Positions 1 to 5,243 of a stretch of DNA of 5,864 bases are shown here, in pieces. Position 1 is the first letter of the stretch; the number at the start of each line of letters is the position of its first letter. The stretch is from Lachnoclostridium sp. UBA739 (lineage in GTDB: Bacteria > Bacillota_A > Clostridia > Lachnospirales > Lachnospiraceae), in NCBI GenBank assembly GCA_002297865.1, contig DBKX01000325.1, positions 1 through 5,864 of the forward strand, written 5' to 3'. The translations under genes were made by a program, and so were the position numbers. Below the pieces are notes generated by a model. It was given only the letters and a program-made list of their open reading frames with translations, searched no databases and had not been told where the DNA came from.

Positions 1-376
1 TGGAAATATCAAAGGCGCCTTTAGATAAAGAACTATAGCTAAGCCCCGTTCTAACTAAAGAAGCTAATTCATCTGAAATCTGTAATGCCGTCTTAGTTGC
101 ATGATTGATCCGGTATAATTCACTGCTTGTCATAGTACGGCTAAAGATAGCCTCATATTTATCGCACAAGCGGAAGGCTTCATCTAATATTTTAGTATCT
201 TGAGAATCGTATAAAGTGATTGTAACAACAGTATTTAAGGCAAAGCGTGTATCTGTTATTGGGGGGGCGTCTTTTTTGCTTATAGCTGTGTTGTGCATGT
301 ATATGCCAGCAAAGGCAAATAGGATTAATATGACACAATAGAAGAAAAATAAGTGTTTCTGACTTGTTCTTTTCAT
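1..376 (-). CDS. apbE: ApbE-family FAD:protein FMN transferase, N-terminal part (gene runs off the left edge)
   Basis: Reading the minus strand from the ATG at 376 gives 125 residues open to the window edge. The start is set by AAGGAG five bases upstream. Residues 1-26 are a basic N-terminus plus a hydrophobic stretch (FFFYCVILILFAFAGIY), a membrane anchor or signal peptide. Cys14 lies inside it but there is no clear lipobox. From residue 43 the protein matches the ApbE fold entry: a 'NTVVTITLYD' strand, then 'AFRLCDKYEAIFSRT', 'SELYRIN' and 'GLSYSSLSKGAFDIS', the last leading into the flavin-binding part that lies outside the window. Known family role: Mg-dependent transfer of FMN from FAD to Ser/Thr of target proteins outside the cytoplasmic membrane. 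The usual length is about 300-350 residues, so over half is missing here by truncation at the edge, not by mutation. It is divergent from the NusG-II/Gx pair, which supports a flavinylation role. Codons 37-39 include a run of seven C. Confidence 0.9.
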   Translation of the reverse strand, partial: MKRTSQKHLFFFYCVILILFAFAGIYMHNTAISKKDAPPITDTRFALNTVVTITLYDSQDTKILDEAFRLCDKYEAIFSRTMTSSELYRINHATKTALQISDELASLVRTGLSYSSLSKGAFDIS

Positions 377-400
377 AAGAACTCCTTTATAATGAAAATA

Positions 401-411
401 TCGTGAAACGA
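401..411. promoter_or_regulatory. Small hyphenated palindrome in the apbE leader, possible operator
   Basis: TCGT-gaa-ACGA is a perfect 4-3-4 inverted repeat placed about 5 bases downstream of the expected apbE transcription start, where a bound repressor would block clearance. It is short enough to arise by chance, and no second copy was noticed near the divergent gene. The operator role is inference. Confidence 0.25.
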
Positions 412-422
412 GTTACAGAATT

Positions 423-451
423 ATTATAAGAAGATGGCATTTTAGTGTCAA
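423..451 (-). promoter_or_regulatory. Perfect consensus sigma-A promoter for apbE
   Basis: On the minus strand TTGACA (446-451) and TATAAT (423-428) are separated by exactly 17 bases (429-445), a full match to the sigma-A consensus. Transcription would start near 415-417 and leave an untranslated leader of about 40 bases before the apbE ATG at 376. A promoter this close to consensus usually needs a repressor to limit it; see the palindrome at 401-411. Confidence 0.85.
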
Positions 452-476
452 GTTTGCGAATAGGCAGAAGAAGCAG

Positions 477-484
477 AAAGGGAG
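477..484 (+). promoter_or_regulatory. Ribosome binding site of the NusG domain II gene
   Basis: AAAGGGAG lies 6 bases before the ATG at 491 and supports that start. No strong plus-strand promoter is visible. A TATAAT at 388-393 with a poor TTGTTC box at 364-369 (18-base spacing) is the best candidate and would overlap the start of apbE. Confidence 0.6.
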
Positions 485-490
485 AACGAT

Positions 491-862
491 ATGAAGAAAG
501 GTGATATTATACTAATATGCATCCTGGTTTTAATAGGAGGAGGAATCGTATTATCGCATAATGTTAATAAAAAGGCAGGGAATCAAGTAGTCATTACCGT
601 TGATGGAGATGAGTATAGGATACTTGATTTGGAGAAGGATCAAAAGATAAAAATTGTATGTAAGGATGGACATTATAATGTTCTGACAATTGAGAATGGA
701 AAAGCAGACATGACAGAATCAGATTGCAAAAATCAGGTTTGTGTAAAAACGGTTCCTATTAGCCATATAGGTGACAGTATATCATGTTTGCCTCATAAAG
801 TAATGGTAAAAATCGTCGCAAAGAGTAACATGAGTGCGGAGGATAAAAATGAAAAACAGTAA
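491..862 (+). CDS. Membrane-anchored NusG domain II protein (EetA-like)
   Basis: 123 residues. Residues 5-23 form a single hydrophobic segment after a short basic start, so the rest is probably extracytosolic. Residues about 32-110 fit the NusG domain II fold found in stand-alone proteins (PF07009 type): a beta-rich entry (VVITVDGDEYRILDL), the paired cysteines of SDCKNQVC (Cys79, Cys84), and the closing SCLPHKV with Cys99. This Cys-x4-Cys plus CLP(N/H)K pattern is the family hallmark. Despite the name it lacks the NusG N-terminal domain and is not a transcription factor. Proteins of this type sit in flavin-based extracellular electron-transfer and Rnf/ApbE-associated loci; their exact reaction is not established. 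The start is supported by AAAGGGAG. Its 3' end overlaps the next gene by 14 bp, so the two are probably translationally coupled. Confidence 0.88.
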   Translation: MKKGDIILICILVLIGGGIVLSHNVNKKAGNQVVITVDGDEYRILDLEKDQKIKIVCKDGHYNVLTIENGKADMTESDCKNQVCVKTVPISHIGDSISCLPHKVMVKIVAKSNMSAEDKNEKQ

Positions 863-1337
863 GATTGCACAAATGGGTTTGATGATAGCTCTTGCTTTTG
901 TGTTGAGTTATTTAGAAAGTCTATTACCAATTCAGCTTGGGATTCCAGGTGCAAAACTTGGTTTGGCAAACATTGTTGTACTAATTGCTATTGTACAATT
1001 TGGTGAAAAAGAAGCTCTTTTCTTAACGTTTGCTCGTGCTATTTTGAGTGGTATAACGTTTGGAAGTTTGTACAGTATGGTATATAGCCTGTCTGGTGGG
1101 ATTTTAAGTACTATTTTAATGAGTTTTATGCATAAAGTGAAGAAGTTCGGCATAATAGGTATTAGTGTGGCTGGAGGGGTTTCGCATAATATGGGACAGC
1201 TCATAATAGCAATGCTGGTTCTGAAATCCTTAGACTTGAAATACTATTCAGGGTTTTTAACATTATGCGGGATATTAACAGGTGTTTTAACAGGCTTCGT
1301 GTGCAAAACTGTGTTGAAGAATATTAGGACAAATTGA
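849..1337 (+). CDS. Gx transporter family (ECF-S-like) membrane protein, commonly annotated heptaprenyl diphosphate synthase component I
   Basis: 162 residues from the ATG at 849. That start is preferred to the in-frame GTG at 834, because GGAGG (838-842) sits 6 bases before the ATG and would lie inside the coding sequence of the longer form. The protein is almost wholly membrane-embedded, with about five hydrophobic segments (roughly 8-27, 37-50, 56-70, 76-94, 100-126, then 134-152). The family signature is PGAKLGLANI at 33-42, with conserved Gly/Ser-rich stretches (SGGILSTIL; AGGVSHNMGQ). This matches PF07456, placed in the Gx transporter clan with vitamin-uptake S components. The 'heptaprenyl diphosphate synthase component I' label is questionable: no prenyl-synthase Asp-rich motif is present and no component II gene follows. 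Next to ApbE and NusG-II, a role in flavin supply across the membrane, as shown for a related S-component in the Listeria electron-transfer system, is the better inference. Confidence 0.85.
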   Translation: MKNSKIAQMGLMIALAFVLSYLESLLPIQLGIPGAKLGLANIVVLIAIVQFGEKEALFLTFARAILSGITFGSLYSMVYSLSGGILSTILMSFMHKVKKFGIIGISVAGGVSHNMGQLIIAMLVLKSLDLKYYSGFLTLCGILTGVLTGFVCKTVLKNIRTN

Positions 1338-1484
1338 TGAAACTACGAAAAAATTTAGATGGTTATTGCCTTTTTATCATAGAATATATGTCTATATTGC
1401 TTAAAATTAAAAAAAATGTGTATACGTTAAGAAGAAGCAAATATTATTTTAATAATAAATGTATTAAAAAAGTATTATTTTAGC
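1338..1484. other. AT-rich intergenic DNA without a credible gene or terminator
   Basis: No GC-rich hairpin with a T-tract follows the Gx gene, so its transcription end is not visible. Two short AT-only inverted repeats occur: AATATA-TGTC-TATATT (1383-1398) and TATTATT-TT-AATAATA (1442-1457). An open frame of 48 codons starting in a TGATG overlap at 1337 and ending at 1483 is present, but it has a low-complexity Lys/Asn/Tyr/Ile composition and no ribosome binding site, so it is treated as non-coding. The last 20 bases are A- and T-tracts that could act as an upstream promoter element for the promoter at 1485-1513. Confidence 0.6.
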
Positions 1485-1513
1485 TTGATTTATTGTTCAA
1501 TATGACGTATAAT
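1485..1513 (+). promoter_or_regulatory. Sigma-A promoter of the sugar-uptake operon
   Basis: TTGATT (1485-1490, four of six consensus bases) and a perfect TATAAT (1508-1513) are separated by 17 bases. A- and T-tracts at about 1463-1482 lie where an UP element would contact the polymerase alpha subunits. Transcription should begin near 1519-1521, giving a leader of about 55 bases to the regulator's GTG. Confidence 0.75.
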
Positions 1514-1524
1514 GAATTTACGAA

Positions 1525-1536
1525 AACGATATCGTT
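1525..1536. promoter_or_regulatory. Likely LacI-family operator (AACGATATCGTT)
   Basis: AACGATATCGTT is a perfect 12-bp palindrome with a central CG-containing core, the general form of LacI/GalR-family operators. It begins about 5 bases after the expected transcription start and lies 38 bases before the start of a LacI-type gene, an arrangement typical of autorepression. No second copy is seen in the window, including ahead of the binding protein or permease genes. Confidence 0.65.
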
Positions 1537-1573
1537 AATTTCGGGTAAGTAGAAGGTTTGGTGGTGAACAGTA

Positions 1574-2584
1574 GTGGCAACAATTAAGGAATTGTCATTG
1601 AAATGCGGGGTTTCAGTATCTACTGTTAGTAAGGCGTTGAATGGTTATCACGATATTAGTGAAGAGACGAGAGCTTTAGTATTACGCCATGCCAGTGAGA
1701 TGGGATATTTTCCAGATGCGAATGCAAGAGCACTAAAGATGAAGAAAACATGTAACATTGGTGTATTATACATGGATTCATCAAAACAGAGTTTAAGAAA
1801 TGAATATTTTGCACATATATTGGCCTCTTTTAAGGAAAAGGTTGCAAAACGAGGATATGACATAACTTTTATTGAGCACAATATCGGGAATAGAAAGATG
1901 TCTTATCTAGAACATTGCAGACATAGGAATTTTGACGGAATTTGCATTGCATGTGTAGCAGAATTTAATGACCCTGAGATATTAGAACTTGTTAGCAGTG
2001 ACATACCGGTAGTAGTTATTGACCATGTATTTAATGGGGCAATTTCTATACTATCTGACAATATAAATGGAATGAAAGAACTCATTCAATACATAATTAA
2101 TCAAGGACATAAGGATATTGCTTTTATTCATGGAACAAAGTCATCTGTTACCCATAACAGATTGGTGAGTTTCTATAATGTTATGAAAGATAATAATCTA
2201 GAAGTGAATGAAGATTATATTTTAGAAGGCGAATATCGTAGTGTGTCAACAGCAGAAAGAATAACAGAACAATTACTTGACATGAAGAAGAGACCAACTT
2301 GTATTATTGCTCCAGATGATTATTCAGCTCTTGGAGTTATGAATGTGGCAAGTCGGCGTGGACTAAAAGTGCCAGATGATTTATCAGTAGCCGGTTTTGA
2401 CGGCATACCTTTTACAAAGGTATTAGAACCAAAGTTAACAACTGTAAGACAGGATGTAGACAAGATTGGGGCAGAGGCAGCAAAGCAGCTTATTAATTTA
2501 ATCGAAAGTCCTATGACTACATCGCTGGAAAGTATATGCTTACAAACTCAGTTAATTGAAGGAGGTACAGTGAAAAAACTGTAA
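1574..2584 (+). CDS. LacI/GalR-family transcriptional regulator
   Basis: 336 residues, the usual family length. Residues 2-25 form the N-terminal helix-turn-helix (ATIKELSLKCGVSVSTVSKALNG, with the recognition helix in VSTVSKALN). Residues about 47-56 (PDANARALKM) are the hinge helix that inserts in the minor groove. Residues 60-336 form a periplasmic-binding-protein-like sensor domain, with 'NIGVLYMDSS', 'FDGICIA', 'DIPVVVIDH', 'GHKDIAFIHG' and 'APDDYSALGVMNVASRRGLKVPDDLSVAGFDG' elements, then 'LTTVRQDVDKIGAEAA'. It should bind the palindrome at 1525-1536 and respond to a sugar or oligosaccharide. The start is GTG; the only nearby Shine-Dalgarno-like bases are GGTGGTG about 7 bases upstream, so translation is probably weak, as suits a repressor. 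It is followed 56 bp later by the binding protein on the same strand. Whether it represses or activates cannot be read from sequence; repression is inferred from operator position. Confidence 0.93.
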   Translation: MATIKELSLKCGVSVSTVSKALNGYHDISEETRALVLRHASEMGYFPDANARALKMKKTCNIGVLYMDSSKQSLRNEYFAHILASFKEKVAKRGYDITFIEHNIGNRKMSYLEHCRHRNFDGICIACVAEFNDPEILELVSSDIPVVVIDHVFNGAISILSDNINGMKELIQYIINQGHKDIAFIHGTKSSVTHNRLVSFYNVMKDNNLEVNEDYILEGEYRSVSTAERITEQLLDMKKRPTCIIAPDDYSALGVMNVASRRGLKVPDDLSVAGFDGIPFTKVLEPKLTTVRQDVDKIGAEAAKQLINLIESPMTTSLESICLQTQLIEGGTVKKL

Positions 2585-2602
2585 TTCTTTTAATTATATA
2601 AA

Positions 2603-2625
2603 ACATTTCATTTTACATTTCATTT
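2603..2625 (+). repeat. Tandem 11-bp direct repeat ahead of the binding protein gene
   Basis: ACATTTCATTT occurs at 2603-2613 and again at 2615-2625, one base apart, so the period is 12 bp, directly before the ribosome binding site. It makes an unstructured A/U-rich leader that could help ribosome access, or it could be a simple slippage duplication. A TATATAAAA stretch just upstream lacks a recognisable -35 partner, so an internal promoter is not claimed. Confidence 0.6.
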
Positions 2626-2634
2626 AAGGAGGAG
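2626..2634 (+). promoter_or_regulatory. Strong ribosome binding site of the binding protein gene
   Basis: AAGGAGGAG lies 6 bases before the ATG at 2641. It is much stronger than the sites for the flanking regulator and first permease, and should give the high output expected of a solute-binding lipoprotein. Confidence 0.8.
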
Positions 2635-2640
2635 AAAGAA

Positions 2641-4020
2641 ATGAGAAAGAGTAAAAGAGCGTTAGCACTTATTATGGCGTTGGCTATGTCAACATCATTA
2701 TATGCGTGCGGAAACAAAAATGATAATGCATCATCTAACAATGCTAAAGATGAGCCAGCTACTACATCTGATGCTAAAGATGATAACAAACAAGCTAGTA
2801 CAGAGAAATTCTATATTTATTCTTGGAACACAGAGCTTAAAGACAGATTAAACTATTTCAAAGAAGCTTACCCAGATGATTATGCAAGAATTGAATATGT
2901 TAACATTGGTGATAGCAATATCTATCAGGAAAAAATCGATGGTTTATTAGGCCAGGCAGATGCAAAAGAATATCCTGATATGTTCGCAGCAGAAGCTGAC
3001 TATATCAAAAAATATGTTAACAGTGATAATACACTTGCTGTAACAGATTTAGGTATTACTGAAGATGATATGTCTAATATGTATAACTATACATTAACAA
3101 TTCCAACAGACCAACGTAACAATACAGTTAAAGGTCTTTCATGGCAGGCTTGCCCAGGATCAATGATGTATAGAACTGACTTAGCAAAAGATCTTTTAGG
3201 TGTAGATTCTCCAGAAGCTATGCAGGAAAAAGTTAAAGATTGGGATACTTTCCTTGCGACAGCGAAAGAGATTAAAGAAAAATCTGGTGGCAAGACAAAA
3301 ATTTTATCTGGTCCAGATGATATCCAAAGAGCATTCTTAGGTGCTAAGACTAGTCCTTGGGTTGATGATAACCAAAACTTCGTAATTGACCAGAAAGTAT
3401 TAGATTACATGGATACATATAAAGCTCTTGTAGAAGATGATTTAACAAATGGTACAGAGCAATGGACAGAACAGTGGAATGCTAACTGTGCTAATGATTC
3501 AACAATGGCTTACTTCGGTTGTACATGGTTCTTACACTGGACAATTAAAGACAAATGCGGCGGAAAGAAAGCTGGCGAAGGTACATATGGTAAATGGGCT
3601 ATGTGTCAAGGACCATCTACATATTATTGGGGCGGTACATGGTTATGTGCAAGTGCTAACTGCAGCGACAAAGAGTTAGCTGGTAAGATTATGAAAACTC
3701 TTTGCTGTGATACAGATACAATGTACAACATTGCTTCTGATACATTAGATTATGTAAACAACAAAGCAGCTGTTCAAAAATTAATCGATAATAAGAAAGG
3801 TTCTTATGACTTCTTAGGAGGCCAGGACTTCTTAGCTATATTCGCTCCTCTTGCTGAAAAAGTTGACGTTTCTTGGATGTCTGCTTATGATCAGAAGATT
3901 AACGATGCTTTAAATAACCAGAACAAGCAATACGCAGCTGGTAAGAAAGATAAAGATCAAGCAATTGCTGACTTAAAGAAAGCAGTTAAGAACGATTATC
4001 CAGCAGTAAATGTTGATTAA
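2641..4020 (+). CDS. Extracellular sugar-binding lipoprotein of a CUT1-type ABC transporter
   Basis: 459 residues. Residues 1-22 are a lipoprotein signal peptide (basic MRKSKR, hydrophobic core, lipobox LYAC) with lipidation expected at Cys23. Residues 24-53 are a Asn/Asp/Ser/Lys-rich linker. The rest has the layout of family 1 solute-binding proteins: an N-terminal lobe beginning 'KFYIYSWNTELKDRL', a 'YPDMFAAEADYIKKYV' segment typical of the first hinge region, 'GLSWQACPGSMMYRTDLAKDLLG', and 'WDTFLATAKEIKEKSGGKTK'. There are twelve Trp (for example W62, W168, W240, W275, W296, W300, W330, W334, W412), suggesting aromatic stacking on sugar rings. It would capture a carbohydrate at the cell surface and deliver it to the two permeases downstream. 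Nine further Cys are present, eight of them in residues 283-356, which is unusual for such a protein. Codon choice looks adapted to high expression. The substrate is not assignable. Confidence 0.92.
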   Translation: MRKSKRALALIMALAMSTSLYACGNKNDNASSNNAKDEPATTSDAKDDNKQASTEKFYIYSWNTELKDRLNYFKEAYPDDYARIEYVNIGDSNIYQEKIDGLLGQADAKEYPDMFAAEADYIKKYVNSDNTLAVTDLGITEDDMSNMYNYTLTIPTDQRNNTVKGLSWQACPGSMMYRTDLAKDLLGVDSPEAMQEKVKDWDTFLATAKEIKEKSGGKTKILSGPDDIQRAFLGAKTSPWVDDNQNFVIDQKVLDYMDTYKALVEDDLTNGTEQWTEQWNANCANDSTMAYFGCTWFLHWTIKDKCGGKKAGEGTYGKWAMCQGPSTYYWGGTWLCASANCSDKELAGKIMKTLCCDTDTMYNIASDTLDYVNNKAAVQKLIDNKKGSYDFLGGQDFLAIFAPLAEKVDVSWMSAYDQKINDALNNQNKQYAAGKKDKDQAIADLKKAVKNDYPAVNVD

Positions 4021-4040
4021 TCAATAGTTAAAATTATTTG

Positions 4041-4064
4041 CACCGGCGTCTAAGGCCGCCGGTG
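4041..4064 (+). terminator. GC-rich hairpin after the binding protein gene, leaky terminator or 3' stabiliser
   Basis: CACCGGCG (4041-4048) pairs perfectly with CGCCGGTG (4057-4064) around an 8-base loop, starting 21 bases after the stop codon. It is the most GC-rich spot in the window. What follows is only TGTTTATG, not a proper T-tract, so full termination is unlikely. A hairpin here fits partial termination or protection of the upstream mRNA end, a usual way to make more binding protein than permease. Confidence 0.6.
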
Positions 4065-4115
4065 TGTTTATGCTAGAGCTTTTGTATTTTTATAAAGAGT
4101 AGTCTATCCATCAAG

Positions 4116-4172
4116 TGGGTATTTTTTAAGTTTTCTATCTTTCAACTAGATAAAGAATTTAAAAAATACCCA
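4116..4172. repeat. Long AT-rich inverted repeat (25-bp imperfect stem, 7-base loop)
   Basis: The left arm 4116-4140 and right arm 4148-4172 pair around the loop TTCAACT. The outer 14 bp (TGGGTATTTTTTAA with its complement) are perfect. The inner 11 positions have two G-U wobbles and one C-A mismatch. No T-tract follows the stem on either strand, so it is not a textbook terminator, although the A- and T-rich arms could act as one weakly. It ends about 60 bases before the first permease gene. Confidence 0.75.
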
Positions 4173-4232
4173 TAATCATGAGGAGTATGGCTATCTGGCA
4201 TGTTCAATTAATAAGAAGGATGTGAGAAAATA

Positions 4233-5243
4233 GTGGCAGGATCGAATAAGTCTAAAGCGAGAAAGACTGTAGAGTATGGAAGATATGGCTATTTCTTTAT
4301 TGCACCATTTTTTATTGTGTATGCTGCTTTTCAGTTATGGCCGTTACTTTATACCGTAGGATTAAGTTTTTGTGAATTGTTTACTGACCCAATGTGGAAC
4401 CAGACCGTAGGTCCAAACTTTAATGGAATTGCAAACTATAAGGAAGTACTCTTTAGTGATGAAGGGAAATTCTTAGATACATATACGATAAGTGCATTAT
4501 GGAACACAATATTAATGTGGGTTATCAACTTTGTCCCACAGATTGTATTAGCATTAATATTAGCAGCTTGGTTTACAGATACTAAAGTTAAATTAAAAGG
4601 ACAAGGCGCTTATAAGATTATGATATTTATGCCGAATATTATTACAGCGGCTACAATTTCTGTATTGTTCTACTCCTTATTTAACTTCCCAGCGGGACCA
4701 ATCAATATTAAATTACAGGATTGGGGCTTCATTAGTGAACCGATTAACTTCTTAAATACAAAATGGTCAGCTAGACTCATTATCTCATTCATTAACTTCT
4801 GGATGTGGTATGGAAACACAATGATCGTATTAATTGCAGGTATCTTAGGAATTAGCCCATCTCTATTTGAGGCAGCTCGTGTTGATGGTGCTAATGCATT
4901 GCAGATATTCTTCAAGGTTACATTACCATTGTTAAGACCTATTTTATTATACTCTTTAGTTCAGTCAGCAGTAGGTGGTTTGCAGATGTACGATATTCCA
5001 AAACTTTTGACTCAGAGTGGAAACGGAGATCCAGACTATACCACAAGAACTATAACAATGTATATTCAGTCTATGTCATTAACAGGTTCAAAACAGATTG
5101 GTAAAGCAGCTGCTTCATCTATGGTTTTATTCGTTGTTACAATGATTATCAGTTTAGTTATGTTCTATGTAATGCGTGATAAAGATGCAATTAAACAAAA
5201 GAAATTAATAAAAGAAGCGCAAAGGAGGGCTAAACAGGCATGA
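4233..5243 (+). CDS. ABC sugar transporter permease, MalF/UgpA type
   Basis: 336 residues. After a basic cytoplasmic tail come membrane segments at about 18-43, 87-113, 128-150, 180-205, 233-250 and 291-314, the usual six for this class. The EAA loop that docks on the ATPase is clear at 213-232 (EAARVDGAN... KVTLPLLRP), with the invariant Gly at 219. The large outside loop at about 45-85 holds 'GIANYKEVLF', common to MalF-like proteins. It forms the heterodimeric channel with the next gene product and receives sugar from the lipoprotein encoded upstream. The GTG at 4233 is the only usable start: upstream in frame a stop (TAA, 4212-4214) is met within seven codons. Its Shine-Dalgarno is poor (AAGGA 12 bases away, or GTGAG 6 bases away). 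It overlaps the next gene by 4 bp (ATGA), implying coupled translation. Confidence 0.93.
   Translation: MAGSNKSKARKTVEYGRYGYFFIAPFFIVYAAFQLWPLLYTVGLSFCELFTDPMWNQTVGPNFNGIANYKEVLFSDEGKFLDTYTISALWNTILMWVINFVPQIVLALILAAWFTDTKVKLKGQGAYKIMIFMPNIITAATISVLFYSLFNFPAGPINIKLQDWGFISEPINFLNTKWSARLIISFINFWMWYGNTMIVLIAGILGISPSLFEAARVDGANALQIFFKVTLPLLRPILLYSLVQSAVGGLQMYDIPKLLTQSGNGDPDYTTRTITMYIQSMSLTGSKQIGKAAASSMVLFVVTMIISLVMFYVMRDKDAIKQKKLIKEAQRRAKQA
5221..5229 (+). promoter_or_regulatory. Ribosome binding site of the second permease, inside the first permease gene
   Basis: AAAGGAGGG lies 10 bases before the ATG at 5240, within the last codons of the upstream gene. With the ATGA stop/start overlap it supports the chosen start and coupled translation. 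Confidence 0.75.

Noticed and set aside
834..848. Alternative GTG start of the Gx gene, five codons upstream
   Set aside because: The GGAGG at 838-842 would then be inside the gene, while it is ideally spaced for the ATG at 849.
932..1204. 90-codon minus-strand frame opposite the Gx gene
   Set aside because: It is antisense to a clear membrane protein gene; such frames arise from the codon bias of the sense gene.
1337..1483. 48-codon open frame starting in a TGATG overlap with the Gx gene
   Set aside because: No ribosome binding site, low-complexity Lys/Asn/Tyr/Ile composition from AT-rich DNA, and it runs into the promoter region of the next operon.
1648..2085. Two minus-strand frames opposite the LacI-type gene
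   Set aside because: No ribosome binding sites and no family resemblance; shadows of the sense gene.
2566..2583. TACAGT-gaaaaa-ACTGTA hairpin at the end of the LacI-type gene as a terminator
   Set aside because: The stem is only six AT-rich pairs, with a mixed ATTCTTTT after it; too weak to call termination.
3449..3679. 76-codon plus-strand frame inside the binding protein gene
   Set aside because: It lies fully inside a well-supported gene in another frame and shows no recognisable features or start signal.
4187..4225. 12-codon frame that could be a leader peptide before the first permease
   Set aside because: GAGGAG is only one base from its ATG, too close for a normal ribosome binding site, and there is no attenuator arrangement after it.
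4670..4915. 81-codon minus-strand frame opposite the first permease
   Set aside because: It is antisense to the EAA-loop region of a clear permease and lacks a start signal.
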